Positions 33,652 to 46,207 are shown, numbered from the stretch's first letter. The stretch is 64,000 nt of DNA from Marisa cornuarietis (GCA_004794655.1 SMMW01000033.1:4375501-4439500), one strand, 5' to 3'. Program-made: numbers and translations. The notes: generated by a model not told the origin, from the sequence alone.

Positions 33652-36360
33652 TCACAAAGCAAACAAGACAGTCAGGTTCCTGAAAGTTCAGCGAACGACT
33701 CGCTGTTAAGGGCGGACAATCCTTGGATATTAGCGGCAACAATGGCGCGATGTTGGTGGCGCTTATCAGACGATCGCGAGCACACACGCGGTACAATGCT
33801 GACAACTGCCCACGTGACAGCCACTACGTGCACTTCCATCACAGCCTCCCGGCCTTATGTCCTCCGTGTCCGTCCACGTCGCCACCGCGGCTGCCCTCTT
33901 CTGCAGGTGTCTCGCCAACCTCCCGTGCCTCTCACCTGCGGGAAAGCGAAGAGCACCCCCTTTGATCTTCTAAATGTATATATAAACCTTAAACGTCTCT
34001 ATTTTTGCATACTCTAGTTCGGCCAGCAGACACCTTTTCCACGCTTTGGTATCAGAATGGTGTGCAAGATGCTCTGGACGAGTCCTGACATCGGACCAGC
34101 CAAGTCGTGGCCAGGCCACACACCGTGTCTACATGGTTTACAGAGCAGGTGAAAGGGCTACGTGGAACAGAGAAGACCTGTCCTAGGCGGCCACGCCATT
34201 AGTTTCCCTCCCTGTACAGTCCCTTGTCAATAGCGTGCGTCTGACCTGCATCGTGTGGCTGTCGTTACCATATTGGAAATCCTTGTCTGGGGCTGTGCTG
34301 ATGGTCAGCGTCAGGCCAAAATGGCGTCGGTGAACATCGAGCCTCGTCTTCGTCAACGTCAGTAAAAGAAAAATGAGGAACACTTCTTCGTATCACTTTG
34401 GAAAAAAAAAAAGAAGAAAAGCTTAGTTAAACTCTTTCAAAATGTTTTAGTGAGTGACTTGTATTGGGTTACAATACATCTTTAGAGAGTATTTTTGATA
34501 TTCTTTCTTCTAAGCTTATGTTTATCTGTCCAGCTGCGCCATGTTAAACTGCGCTTCGGTCTTTTGTATTGAAGGTAAAGGCGCTTTACAAGTCAGCTCT
34601 ATTACTTTGTGTGGGTAGACTATTCTTTTCCCAAGGAAAAAAAATCTAACTGTTCTTACGAATGAACAAGAAAAAGAATGTTCTCAGCGTAATCATCTGA
34701 AAGTACCCCAGAAAGTGGGGGTAGGATGAAGGAAATGATCCTTGGCTAAGAACCCCTGAATATCAACAACACTGGAGGAGGTGGGGATCTTCAGCTGAAG
34801 TGAATCAACACATTCATCAAGCAAATAAACAAACAATAGTTTTATGATGAGGGAAATCTTTCGACTGGCACTTTATCCGCTCATGTGCTTTCCCCAAACC
34901 CCCTTTTCGGCATCAGGCCAAAAATTGCGAAGCAAACTCAAAAGAAAAAAAAAAGTAAATCAAAACTTACAGTAGACACCAAATACAGAAGACGGCGCAG
35001 AAGCCAGCTGTAAACTAGAAACTGCGCTTACCTCCCACGCCAGCTGGCTTATAGCTGGCTTGGCAATGAGTGTCAAACACAGCGCTGCACACAGCAAGAG
35101 CTTAATTAAAGAGATCATAATTTGTTATCAAGACAAGTCTGGCGCGACCAACGGCGTCTCTGGAAATTTCTCGGAAGCCTAATGAAGTGAAAACCGCTTG
35201 GGGAAACGGACTTGGAATGAGGAAAACTGCAAAGACAGTTATGAGAGACTCTTTGTTGTTTCTCAATCCTTCTTCTTTGGAATTTTTTTTCGTTCATTGA
35301 AAATGAATGCATTTTTTGTTTGCCCTTTCTAGGGTGCTGTTACATCTCTTTCAGTTTTTCTTTTTTAAATTGTGAATTGTAACACCCTGTTTAGATATCA
35401 GAGGAGGTGGAATTGTCTTGACTTTTTTCTCTTAGAAATAATCATCATGATTTTTATGCATGGTGCATGGTTTTATGTTGCAACGAAATGGACTACTTTA
35501 CGTTATAAAGTCTCTTTGTGGACGAGCTGTTGCATGCATACTTCCCAGTCTCAAGACATCGTCGTATTCACGGTTTTTATTAAAGTTTGTTGTCTTGGGA
35601 TGCAGCCAGATTTATATTGTTCCTACCCACCCGTGCCACCTAAACTGCGACAATTAAAACTAGGAGTAGTCACGCTGATAAGCATTCCGTCTTAGCTTTT
35701 ATTAATTAAACTGTGTATAAGTTTTATTCTTTACAATTTGTTAATATTCGTTTTATTTGTTAGTATTTGATCTGTTCCCTCATTTATTTGTAACTACGTA
35801 CACACTTCTAAAACGAAAACCTATCGTTTAATTTTGTTCATCACAGTCTCCTTCACCAGTAAAGTGGCACAGTCCCACGACCCACACGCTTAGGTCACAT
35901 CTTAGCTACAGCCTGTCACCGGAACCTGCATTCAGATTTTCGTCCATAATTTCTGAGAACATACCTTGTGGTGGATGCTGTCCACATTCTAGTTAACTGT
36001 ACCATCACTAAGAGTTCTCTAGGAGCATCGGCGTCTTTGAAATCGTGAGACTGACAAGATGTTTTCGTCACTTCCAGCACACTCCGCACAGAGCCCTCGT
36101 CAAAGGCGCCCTTTGAACATGCGTGAAGGAGCGTGACTCCAACTTTCATTGTTTCGACAAACATGGTTCGTGCCTTTTGTAGTTTGGGGAAAATGATTGT
36201 TGTATTTTTTTTTCACAAGCCCTTCACGAACAATCCTCCACACGTCGCTACCTCCTTTGAGTCTTTCGTCTAAACTCTATTTAACAGGATTGTAATTAGT
36301 TCGTGTTTGTTAATTGACTTGTTTATTTCGATTGGAAGTGATAAAAACGTGTTAGAAAAA
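33650..36360. other. Non-coding sequence
   Basis: No gene is supported. 33720-33960 is GC-richer than its surroundings and carries two overlapping short frames, but no motif. GGCGCTTTACAAG near 34569 resembles the reverse complement of the retroposon 3' ends described elsewhere in the window. Confidence 0.45.
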
Positions 36361-36370
36361 ATGGCATCAT

Positions 36371-36429
<59 letters not shown>

Positions 36430-36465
36430 AGGCTGCTCCCTCATCGTCATCCCCTTCTTTCTTGA
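36361..36465 (+). repeat. Compound (TCA)8(GCA)12 repeat within a 34-codon ATG frame
   Basis: The repeat starts right after ATGGCA with a purine-rich upstream context (AAAAAATGG) and keeps the ATG frame, reading Met-Ala, eight Ser, thirteen Ala, then RLLPHRHPLLS and TGA. The simplest view is a trinucleotide microsatellite; a homopolymeric short peptide is possible but unsupported. Confidence 0.8.
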
Positions 36466-36539
36466 ACTTTTCTTTAACAAATCTATACCTCGTCCTCTTC
36501 CAATTCTTCTTCTCTCAGTGAAACGCTCTTTCTGTCGAG

Positions 36540-36800
36540 GAGGTGGTTACGGCGCGCCCCTCTGGCAGGCCTGATCGTGCCTGGTCCTATTGGCGGGCAG
36601 TCAGGCGCGGCGGACAGACCAGCGGCCGTCATACATCTTGGGACGTTCGGTGATTAATTCCCTTCTTTGCGGCGCATGCGCTGGGCGCGGAGGCACGGCG
36701 GTGAAAAATGGCCGCCGCTTGATCGGCTCCAGGGGCGAGTCAGGCGCAACAATAAAATGGGGCGTGGATGGCTGGGGTGCCGTGGTGGGGATCGGGGAGG
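36540..36800 (+). promoter_or_regulatory. Candidate GC-rich promoter (inverted CCAAT, NRF1, YY1 motifs)
   Basis: This GC- and CpG-rich block stands out from AT-rich surroundings. It contains ATTGG (inverted CCAAT, 36589-36593), the perfect NRF1 palindrome GCGCATGCGC (36672-36681), and AAAAATGGCCGCC (36704-36716), which fits the YY1 pattern AANATGGCNGCC often found at transcription starts. The YY1 orientation suggests transcription to the right. The ATG in the YY1 motif opens only ATG GCC GCC GCT TGA. A donor-like GGTATGT is near 36800. I found no coding exon to assign to it. Confidence 0.45.
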
Positions 36801-36944
36801 GTATGTATGAGGGAGAGGGAGGCTTGCAGGGGATCTGCAGGCAGTCTGGAGGACACGCATACCGCTACTTACAGGGATGGAGGTGGAAGAGGTACAGGGT
36901 ACGGGGAAGTTTTTACAACTCTTGAAAACGTCGGCATTAGATAA

Positions 36945-37030
36945 GAAGGGGCTAGGAATAATAATAATAATATCGGAATTATATCGCGCATTTACAGACG
37001 CGGAGGCGATCGCAATGTGCTTTACAAGAA
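36945..37030 (-). mobile_element. LINE/SINE 3' tail fragment
   Basis: On the minus strand this reads TGTAAAGCACATTGCGATCG, then CGCGATATAATTCCGATA and an ATT-rich tail. The arrangement (TGTAAAGC, a short hairpin region, TATAATT, trinucleotide tail) is similar to the other retroposon 3' ends in the window. Confidence 0.55.
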
Positions 37031-37347
37031 ACAAGGGTGCAGGATGGGGAGAATGGCCGTATGACAGAGGACACCCTAATCAAGCAGAACACGCAAACAC
37101 AGGTGTAGTTAACATTGCCAGGAGCATAAAAGAACGCAGAGATAGGAGTATGGTGAAGACAGGAACGGTCAGGGTAGACCGATTACAGCAGGTATTTCCG
37201 AGGGAGAGAGAGAGAGAGAGAGGTTTTCTAGTCCAGATCGGAAAGCATGTAGCATCCCTACTGTATGGAGAGACAGAGACATGGCTTTTCATATACTGGG
37301 GTCAGAGACAGCGAAAAAGCGACAGGCTGCACATCTTCTGATACGAA

Positions 37348-37374
37348 ATGATGATGATGATGATGATGATGATG
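37348..37374 (+). repeat. (ATG)n microsatellite
   Basis: Nine ATG units. Confidence 0.9.
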
Positions 37375-37504
37375 CATAAAAAAGTGTGATAAAATGGAAA
37401 ATACAGGAATAAAGAAAGCCATGTCCGTTTATATATTTTTTCTAAATAGGTAAATGTACAAATGGTGGTTCACCAATGGTATTTTTTTGGTCGTTGGGGA
37501 GTGA

Positions 37505-37700
37505 GGGGTGAGGGACCTCACTTTTCTCGGGGCCTGTTTTTTTGTGGCGGTGGTGCCCATCTCATCTTCCTCACTGCCTTACCTTCCCCAACCCTCTATG
37601 GAGTCAGGTACCCATTTCCAACAGCTTGGTCGACTGGAGGAAAATTGCTGTACCACACGGGTACCGAACCGTGGTCTAACCACTCGGCTATCATGGAAAT
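37505..37700 (-). mobile_element. SINE-B copy 1, tRNA-like head
   Basis: On the minus strand the head reads ATAGCCGAGTGGTTAGACC (box A-like) and GGTTCGGTACCC (box B-like), followed by CAGTCGACCAAGCTG, GGAAATGGGTACCTGACTC and ATAGAGGGTTGGGGAAGG, and further on CGAGAAAAGTGAGGTC. The same blocks occur in order at 57895-58242 and 59945-60212. This arrangement fits a tRNA-derived, RNA polymerase III-type SINE. Confidence 0.75.
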
Positions 37701-40700
37701 TGGGACAGTAATAGATTAGTCAGAAGACTGAAGCCGAGAGTAGACTTTAATTCATGTTGTGATTGTCATCACCTGAACTGATCCCCTCGTTTGATTGCCT
37801 TGACATTGTGCAGGTAATGAAAAGGTCCCGGTGCCAATATTTGCATTCTCTTGCCGCGTGCATTCTTTTAGTGGCACCCATCTGGAGAGCTGTCAGAACT
37901 GGCGAGTGTCGCCCACACCTATACTTATCGTATTTTGTTTGCTCTAATACCTGCAAACATTATTTTTTTCGATGAGAAAAGGTAGGGAAGATGCCGTGAT
38001 AACGCTGGCGAGAAAGTGGGATTGTCTCTGTAAGCCGCACAGTTCACTCCTCGGCACAGATAATATTCCAGAGGTGCAGCTAGGGTCGAGGGACTGCGGG
38101 AACCAGCTGTCTTTTGATCTAAATTTATTTCCGAATGCATGACATAGCAGGTAAGTGAACAAAGTCACCTCTGGGCCTGTAAGCACCTGCAGTTACTACA
38201 ACAATGGTAGGAACACAGACTGTCTTCTTGATTATCATATCTTTACAATGATCCACTTCCTTTAATCCACGATAATCTCGTCTTTGTGATTCTCTTTCTT
38301 TCTCTCTCCGCATTTTTTCTTTATCTTACCCTCCCTTCTGTCTCTTTCCCTCTCTCATTCTCTGCCTCTCTGGGGTTTGTGGCGTTACGTCACACCTCCT
38401 CCCACAGCCCTTCTCTCGCTCTTCAGCGAAAAGCTTGCATTCGCTTCGTTAAACAGCAATCGATGTTCTGAAAAATCCGTTTTTTTCCTTTCGTTGAAAA
38501 GTGCATAAAAATGTCAAGTCCAGTTCTCAGCCTCGAGGCCCGAAACAAGATCATATTTCTTTTTCTACACAGCACCGTTCTTTCTCTAAACTCCCCATTT
38601 CTTTCTTTCTTTCTTTCTTTCTTTCTTTTTTTTTTTTGAATGTCATCGGTTTGCATCACTTCCCCTGCCTCACTTTCAGGCTTAGCTCACGCTGGAACGC
38701 GTTTGGCAAATTGTTGTCTCCACTTTTCCTCCTGCTGACATTGGTTCTTTACAGTCCCTGTATCCCTTCATACGAAAACATACCTTTATTCATTTCATTA
38801 CGTTCTACTATTGTATTTCATCTTTATGTTGTTCGATGTGCCTTTACATATCTCATCGTCGATTTCCGTTACATAACGTTCATTTTTCATTACTGGTCAG
38901 CGCAGATAGTGCAACCTATCTTGATCGTGATGCTGCGCAATACAGCTACACATTATTATTATTATTATTTCCACTTTTTCGCAGAATTATGCATGCATGT
39001 GACCTTCACCCCAATTGTCGGTTTGCCTTCTTCCGGTTTTGAGGCCATTGCTCATCGAAATGTCTGCAGTATTTAAACAACGTCTAAGCTTCTTATGAAA
39101 ACTATTTTCGTTTGAAGCATTGTCAGCAGACCCCATTCAAACTCATTTTCAAAGCTTAGCCTTGTTTGTCGTGAATTGTCTAAACAGAGCAAACGAACAT
39201 CCTGTGACAAATGTGATGTGAGAATTCTCAGCAGACGATGGGCCTCTCTAGTTTCAGTTTCTTCGTCGGCATCAATATTGCCTTTCACTTTCATAGATCT
39301 TTATTCTACAACACATCAATTACAGATGCTTAATCATTATGTTATTTAATATTCATATGACTTAGACTGGTTTAGCGAGAGGGAATCTTTAAAAACTTGA
39401 TGAGAACGAATAACACTCCACTATGGTACGATTATGAATTAGTAAGAACTACTACTTTGTAGGAAGTTTGCTGCTAAGCATTTCAAATGTTGCTGTCGAT
39501 CAAAGCAGTAGTTTTTTTTTAGACGTGTGCATTTTTGTCATTTTTATAATTTGTGTCTCAGTAATTCATATTGTTTGGCACATGTTCGCTTGGGTGCATG
39601 CTTGCTGGTGAATAGAAGTTATGAATATAAGAAACATTATTTTGAATCATTGCACAAAATGAGCCATTATTGTCGCCTGATTTGGCAAAGAGAAAAAAAT
39701 CAAAACAGCTTGACGCAAATTAAAATTACTTTAAAAATTCGTCGCCTCGTTCTGAAACGCGATATGTCCATCCTTTATTAATCAAAATGAAGAGGAAGAG
39801 ATGTTGAATAAAAAGATAAAATATGCTTCACATCAACCCAAAACAATTTTTCGAGCGGGATACAATTACAGATAAAGACGCTTATTTTTTTTATCAACTG
39901 TCAGCTTCAAACGATTTTAACCAGTACTATTTATAATGCATAGGAAGTGGAAAATCAAACATTCAGACTTTCTCACGTGGAGAAGAAATGTCTGCCCTCA
40001 CTCTCCCATGATCCATTCCCCCATTTTTAACCTCTTGATCAAATTTAAAGCAAATAACTGTTAAATTACAACAGCTATTTGGCCGAATTTTACAGAAGTA
40101 ACCACTTTTTTTCCTGGTAGATTTACTCAAAACTAAAATGTTACGAATGAACAGAAAACATATGCCAGTCCGTCTGTAACGAATGCAATATTAATTAGAC
40201 AAGAGAACAACGGTAGCAGACGACGCATATTATTCTTGCTCCTTTCTTGCCTTTCTTAAATGCTTGATTTATTTTTATCTGCAAGATGTTAATGTAATGA
40301 TACTTTTGGGAGCTGCCTAATACCCTTAATTTTTCTTGTGTTATTTTTATTTAGATTGATCAGCTGTGCTGTTACTCTACAGTGGGTCACTATTTTGCAT
40401 GTGGTACGCTTCTAAGCTTATTTTCTTAGTATTAAATGCTTGTACCCGGGCTCAAGTTTTCGCTTGCCTCGATTTGGGCACATTTTGGAACTTGTTTGTG
40501 CTTTAGCCATAGTGAAGGACAACAGCAAGAATAAAAACTTTCTCATGCTATTGCTTGTGCACATAACTTTCATACATCCTCATCCCGAAACCTTAATGCT
40601 GCGCAAATGTGTTTCGTCATTTTCAGCGTAGCTCCTGCACCCACTCCCTTTTACTTCTTGCCTCAGACGCAGCAGCAGCAGCACCAAAAACAACAACAAC

Positions 40701-41131
40701 AACAACAACAACAACAAAATAATAATAATAATAATACTAGGAAGCCTTCGGTTAAGATTTACAGCGTTTATTATAGGGCTATTTACTTCTGGTCTCTGGT
40801 AAATAAGGTGGGTTTTTTTTCTTTAATTTGAGCCTTGTTTTAGTGTTTGTATTCAATGGATCCGGCATTTCTGGCTGTTCGCCTTCGTTTGCCATCGTTT
40901 CTATCGTGTTGAGATTCAGTTCTAGAGCATCCTTCAACAACTCTGCATTTGGAAACAAGTGTTTTTGCCTCTTCACTGACCATAATAAAAGATAAGGTGC
41001 ACGATGGTAGTCTGAGAACTTGCAAGATATTAACTGCTTTCACTGTTTTTCAATCTCCATCACTCTTTTTCTTTATCTGTCTATACGTTTGCTTGCCTTC
41101 TGCTTGCTGTCTCCCTGTACCTTCCTTCCCA
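37701..41131. other. Non-coding sequence with microsatellites
   Basis: No gene is supported. It contains a (TTTC)n plus poly-T tract (38598-38637), an ATT tract (38950-38970) and a compound (GCA)n(ACA)n(AAT)n repeat (40669-40735). A 191-codon frame at 38501-39076 owes its length to these Phe/Tyr-coding repeats. Confidence 0.5.
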
Positions 41132-41307
41132 GGCGGTCCGGTGGCGCAAAAGTTAGCGCCTGTCACCATTACAGAGATGATTGACCACTCTTGGTTCAGA
41201 TCTCGTTCGGGCACGCTGTTCCATCTTTGCATGTGGGATCTGTTTATAGGGCTGGCTGTTTTGCCGCGATATAGCATTAGTTGCTGGCTCGGCGTCAAGC
41301 ATCAATT
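41132..41307 (+). mobile_element. SINE-A copy
   Basis: The copy begins GGCGGTCCGGTGGCGCAAAA (box A-like TGGCGCAAAAGTTAGCG), has a box B-like GGTTCAGATCTCG, and ends with the body CTGGCTG.TTGCCG.GATATAGC and GCTGGCTCGGCGT.AA. It aligns with 43160-43320 and with the minus strand of 61977-62168. It is a diverged tRNA-derived SINE without a clear tail or target duplication. Confidence 0.8.
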
Positions 41308-41583
41308 CCACCCTCACTGCACCTTACTCGCAATGTCCTGCCCTACTCTGTCTTCTAAGAGGTTATGCGCAGCAGCAGACGGTACTCAAGCGTCCAAAGT
41401 CGTTAACGTTATTGCGATTGTACCGCCCAGCTCCATCGTTTGTCTGCAGACCGTTTACTGGACAGCAAGAAACAGACAGAGAAAAAAGATCATACACGCA
41501 AAAAGGCGAAGCACAAGAAGAGGTTAAGGAGAAAAAAAATAATGGTATGTGGAATGAGAAATAGAAAACACATTAGGAGGTAC

Positions 41584-41620
41584 AACAACAACAACAACAA
41601 CAATAATAATAATAATAATT
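41584..41620 (+). repeat. (AAC)n(AAT)n microsatellite
   Basis: About six AAC units followed by about six AAT units. Confidence 0.9.
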
Positions 41621-42141
41621 GTGTAATTTATGCTTTGTGTGCAAGAATGAAAGTATGCTCACCGCGCATTTACAAATATCTGATTTAACAAGAATAAGAG
41701 CAGTAATTCAAATATTGTGGGCGTTAAAGAACATTAAAATTATTTAAAACAAAAATAATCACCAGATAACTAAGCAACGAGAAAAGTACATTAAAAAAAC
41801 CAGAATAATATTTTGAGAATACGAGTTTGAGGAGAGATGCGGTTGCTAGAAGTGTTGATGAAAGATTTGCCTTTAAAGCGCGCGATCCACGCCTGAAGAG
41901 GCTAGCCATCCGCCAGCCTGTGCGTGTGCACACGCCTATGTGCGTTGCTGCGAGGCTGCATGCTATGCGTGCATTGATCATGCATGCCACCCCCATCCCA
42001 CCCCACTACTTTTCACCCCTCCATGACAGTGTGCACCTCCTACCCTCCCTCTTATTTTTCAAGCGCGCGCCTTTTCTCCTCCGCCCCTTCCTGGCCAGAC
42101 CGGCGTGTCGCGTCGTGTAAAGTGGACCAACGATGCGTTGG

Positions 42142-42200
42142 CACGTGTCACTGGCCACGTCACTGTTCACGTGCTCCCTGAGAAATGACAGTCACGTGAC
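42142..42200. promoter_or_regulatory. Cluster of CACGTG E-boxes including a CLEAR-type site
   Basis: CACGTG occurs at 42142-42147, 42168-42173 and 42193-42198, with a CCACGTCA half-site between. The last is embedded in GTCACGTGAC (42191-42200), the palindrome described as the CLEAR element bound by TFEB/MITF-family factors in animals. A moderately GC-rich stretch surrounds it. Function is inferred only from the motif, and no transcript is identified next to it. Confidence 0.35.
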
Positions 42201-42997
42201 TAATGGGCTGTTTTCCTGGCGGAGCATCGTCTTGAAAAAGGTCAAGGGTTTTGAGTAACCCTTCATCGACTACGACTGTCACTTGCCCAGATTTCCTGTG
42301 GGATGGAGTTTTTGGATGGGTGTGCGTCATCTATACAGTTTCTCGCAGGTGCAAATATTTGTTCTCATATATATGTGCGTATATGTATGAGCGTGGGTGT
42401 ATTTATGAATGTAGCTTGTCTTATCATAGGCTAGGGGTGGCGACACTATTTTTCCCTTAGGGGCCATTTTGATATCTATAACATCATTCACGAAACATAC
42501 AAAATTCTCAACTTAAAAATTAGGCTGCTATATTTTGTCAACCCGTTGTATCACCAGTGTGTTAAATCGTTTGCAGCATGTACACTCCGAGTCTGTCCGG
42601 CACTGACAGTCTTCTGAGTCACTACAATCCACCTTTTCGTAATTAGGTGCGCGAAAAATATGGTCTGTATGATGCTATGATGCTTTTCCTGTTCCTTTAT
42701 ACACGTGTTGTAGCCTCTCTTTTTTTGAAGACAGTTGCACCGAACTCCTACAATGATGGTTGCCGAGCAGCATATTGGTGCTTCAGATCGTAAATAAGCA
42801 GGAATTCCCCACAGACTCGAAGTTAATGATGGTGTAAATTCTTTCTCACTAAATTAAAAAAGCAAAGGGGAAAAACTGTTTGGAGCATGTAAAATAAACG
42901 TTTATAATTAGAAAGTTCCTAGATAAGACAGAGTATAGTAACAAAGCCTTTCTTCCCTGATACATTATTTTCTGTTTGTGGTTGTGCAGTGAAAGGA

Positions 42998-43043
<46 letters not shown>
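42998..43043 (+). repeat. (TAT)n microsatellite
   Basis: About 15 uninterrupted TAT units. Confidence 0.95.
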
Positions 43044-43083
43044 GAATATTTAGTACACACATACCTTTTCCGGATGGTTTAGT

Positions 43084-43141
43084 AGGCTGGCTGCCTTGCC
43101 ATGATATAGCCTTAGTTGCTGGCTCGGGGTAAAATACCAAT
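43084..43141 (+). mobile_element. SINE-A, 5'-truncated copy
   Basis: GGCTGGCTGCCTTGCC, TGATATAGC and GTTGCTGGCTCGGGGTAAAA match the 3' body of SINE-A. The copy lacks the tRNA-like head and lies 18 nt before a complete copy in the same orientation. Confidence 0.8.
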
Positions 43142-43159
43142 CCCCTCCCCTGATCCGTG

Positions 43160-43320
43160 GGACGGTCCGGTGGCGCAACAGTTCGTGCCTGTCACCACTA
43201 CAGTTAAGATTGGCTGTCCTGGGTTCAGCTCTCGTCTCGGCCACGCTGTGGCATCTGCTTAAGGGCTGGCTGCCTTGCCGTGATATAGCCCTAGTTGCTG
43301 GCTCGGCGTAAAACACCAAT
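43160..43320 (+). mobile_element. SINE-A copy
   Basis: A complete-looking copy from GGACGGTCCGGTGGCGCAAC (tRNA-like box A) through GGGTTCAGCTCTCGTCTCGG (box B-like) to GCTGGCTCGGCGTAAAACAC. It is very similar to the minus-strand copy at 61977-62168, which has a proven target duplication. Confidence 0.85.
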
Positions 43321-46207
43321 CCTCCTCTCTTTATGGAGGAGTTCTAGCATTTACAAAGTGTCTATACACATGCACATACACGACAAGTTTTTACAAGGCA
43401 AAGCTTTTTCTTTTGAAAATTCTTTGAAAATCCATGAAAGGATGATGTTGGACATTCGTAGGGCTCAACTGTACACTGTGGTATACAGAATGTCGACGAT
43501 ATATTTTTTTTAATTACAAGGTCTGACATGGCCGAAGGACGCTATTCGTAGTAACAGCCGACGTCACGCCGGAAGTGGTCTACCATCGACTTTGGGTGAT
43601 GGTCACGTACATGCATAATTCCTCAAAATCATCCATACGGGCAGACGACAAGAAGCATACGTGTTGCCCCGTCATCTACTCGTATTTGTCCTATCAATTA
43701 ACGTTCCTCGATTGTCCCTCGAAATTTACGCTATTTTCATTGACTTAATATAAATTTACGAAAAAAATGTCCCTAGCTGTACTCAGTTTCGAGTTCCCCT
43801 CTGCGGCTGCCTTCGTCGGGTCAGACCAAATGATTTTGCGAGCCGGACGTTTCCTACCCGTGTCCTTGACGAATTGAACGCAACTTTGTGTTTAAATGTT
43901 GTACATGTGCATAATATGCAGCACTCTGGTTTTTTTTCTTCAAATCTATAGGACATGTCCTTTATTATGCAAAGTTCATTTGGCAACAAATGACATACAC
44001 ACCCGATGTCCCGGGTATTATGCACACATAGTATATTTCAGGTTCTCTGAACTCGGGGTGTACAGATGGTGGCGGGCGATAATATTCCAGCGTCCTTTGG
44101 AGATCGCTTTCACCCGGGTTTGATGTGGAAACCCGCCAGCGCCCACCCGCTTTCAGTCAGGGGTGGGCTAGGGTGGAGTTGGGGAATAAAAGTTAACCTT
44201 TCGAGCAAGTCTGCGTTGACGAAATGAATAGAAAATCAAGCGCCATAACCTGTCCCTGTTATCTCGGCTATTTCGATCATGTTCTTTCATGTTTTCTTCT
44301 TTGTTCGCCGTTCCTGCTTCACTTATTGGAAAATGAAATGAGTCTGACACGAGAGAAAGCTGTACAAAAAAGTGTAGTCTACTTTTCACTGGCGGAGGCG
44401 AAGCACTTAAAGTGAGGCTTTGATCTTGCGAAGTGGTTTGTTAATATGTAGTGAGCGCCGTTCTTTCACTCTGGCTTGGACAGGTGATCGGCCAAAATGA
44501 AGATGGGTCCGACCTGCTTATCACAGGTACGCATCATTTCAGTCAACACAGTCGTTCGCTTTCTTCAAAGCCACATAGTCATGTCTTTGAAGTTCCGTCT
44601 TGCAAGCGTCTTCTCTTTTTCATCATCATCTTTCTTTCTTTCGCTGGTCGTTGGTTTTTCTCGTCCTTTCTTTCCTTGGTTCTCTCCTTTCTTCTTTCCT
44701 TTTATTGACCGGTCAACAAGAAAAAAAAAAGGTTGATCAACACACGTTAGCAGTGAGTAGCATAAGTTAATGTGAAGTATGCACTAGAGTTAATAAAGCT
44801 TGAAAAGCATAAGCATGTCAACAGATTTAGCAGAGAAGCTAACTGCACAGAGCGATGTTCAGACAACTCTACTTCTTTCTTCTAGTACGCAGAGAATCTG
44901 TAAGATTTTTGACTCGCTACTTTTTGGCAGTAATGTCATTTGTTGATTTTAATTATCTTGCTGTAAAAAAAATGTTTCCACGAAAAATATTTCCGTTCCA
45001 TCTTTCTCGGCTCACTGCCAAAGAAAACTTTTTATTTGATATTGCCACATGCTTATCTCCCTTTAACCAAGGATTCCATTCCATTCGCTAGGTCTGCTGG
45101 CTACACGAGGGCCGGCCTTGAGATCAACTGACGCGCAGCAGCATCGATGGTGACGGAACAACGTCGCTGTCTAGATCCTCCCTCCCCCTACTTCCCCCAC
45201 CACTGGTCACCTGGTATGCGAGGAACTGGCCCACGTGCGCTGTGTTGCTCGGGTGTCTCTGTCCGCAAACCTGTGCTGGTGCAAACACATGTTCAAGTGC
45301 AGATGAGACTGTCCTTTGAACAACTCGAAAACTGTGTTTTCGTATCCAGATTCTTTCATTGTGAAGTGAAGAAACGCAATGTCCAGACTGCTTTGTGGCT
45401 TACTTGGGACTCACTGTTTAGGTGCTGTCTTAAAAGTCTTCCCACAACGGTCAGCAGATTATTTGAGACCATGGGCATGGGAGTTTCATAGGAATTTGTA
45501 GTTACTTGGTTTTTCGTAGTAAGAGTTTCCTGAGCTTTTACCGTTGTTCAGGTGTCACCACATTTTCACATCAAAAGTCTTAATAAGTTTGTTTTTAAGC
45601 AGACACGTAAATGCATTTGAGAACATCTCCCCTCCTCTCTCTCTCTCACACCCACACATAAGTTTACTTTTTCATTCTCCTGCTCGACATCGTCAAATCT
45701 TTATGTCACACACTCTTTCCCTCACTCACCACCGAAGATCAGGTGGGGGAGTTGAATGGGTGGTTGGGGGGAATGTGTGCTGAATAGGGAGCTCATCTCA
45801 CTCCCTGGCTTCTGGGGCGAGAGTTACCCCCCGCTGCATTCGTGTGAAGCTAATCGCAGGGATGGGGAGAGGGAGGGAGCGGAGGAACGAGGCTCGCACC
45901 TTTCTTACAAAGAATGCTGCGTGTAAACCGGAGCTGCGCAGCTGCAGGAGACGGTCTACGGCGCGTAACCAAACGGCGGCAGAGGGCCGTCAATGGGGAG
46001 TCAGCGGGTCGCGCGGTCAAACGCACAGAAACCTGCTGAGTCCCTCCCGCCAGCGGTCAGCACGGAGTCTGGCGTCGCAGACGCCGTAACAATGCACCCC
46101 TGAGTGGTGGGGACTGTGGTGAAGAGGATCATAACCATGCATGTTCGCACTTCACCTTTTCTCATTTTTCCCCACTTAATGTTTAATGGCTCAAGAGAAA
46201 AAGATGT
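43321..46207. other. Non-coding sequence
   Basis: No gene is supported. Pyrimidine-rich tracts occur at about 44620-44700 and 45628-45660. 45840-46090 is GC-richer, with no motif I recognise. Confidence 0.45.

Noticed and set aside
36877..37341. 154-codon plus-strand frame
   Set aside because: It contains a retroposon 3' tail on the opposite strand and a GA repeat; no protein motif.
38501..39076. 191-codon plus-strand frame
   Set aside because: Its length comes from TTTC, poly-T and ATT repeats read as Phe and Tyr; composition is not protein-like.
40949..41527. 192-codon plus-strand frame
   Set aside because: It crosses a SINE-A copy (41132-41307), so the text is SINE sequence read through.
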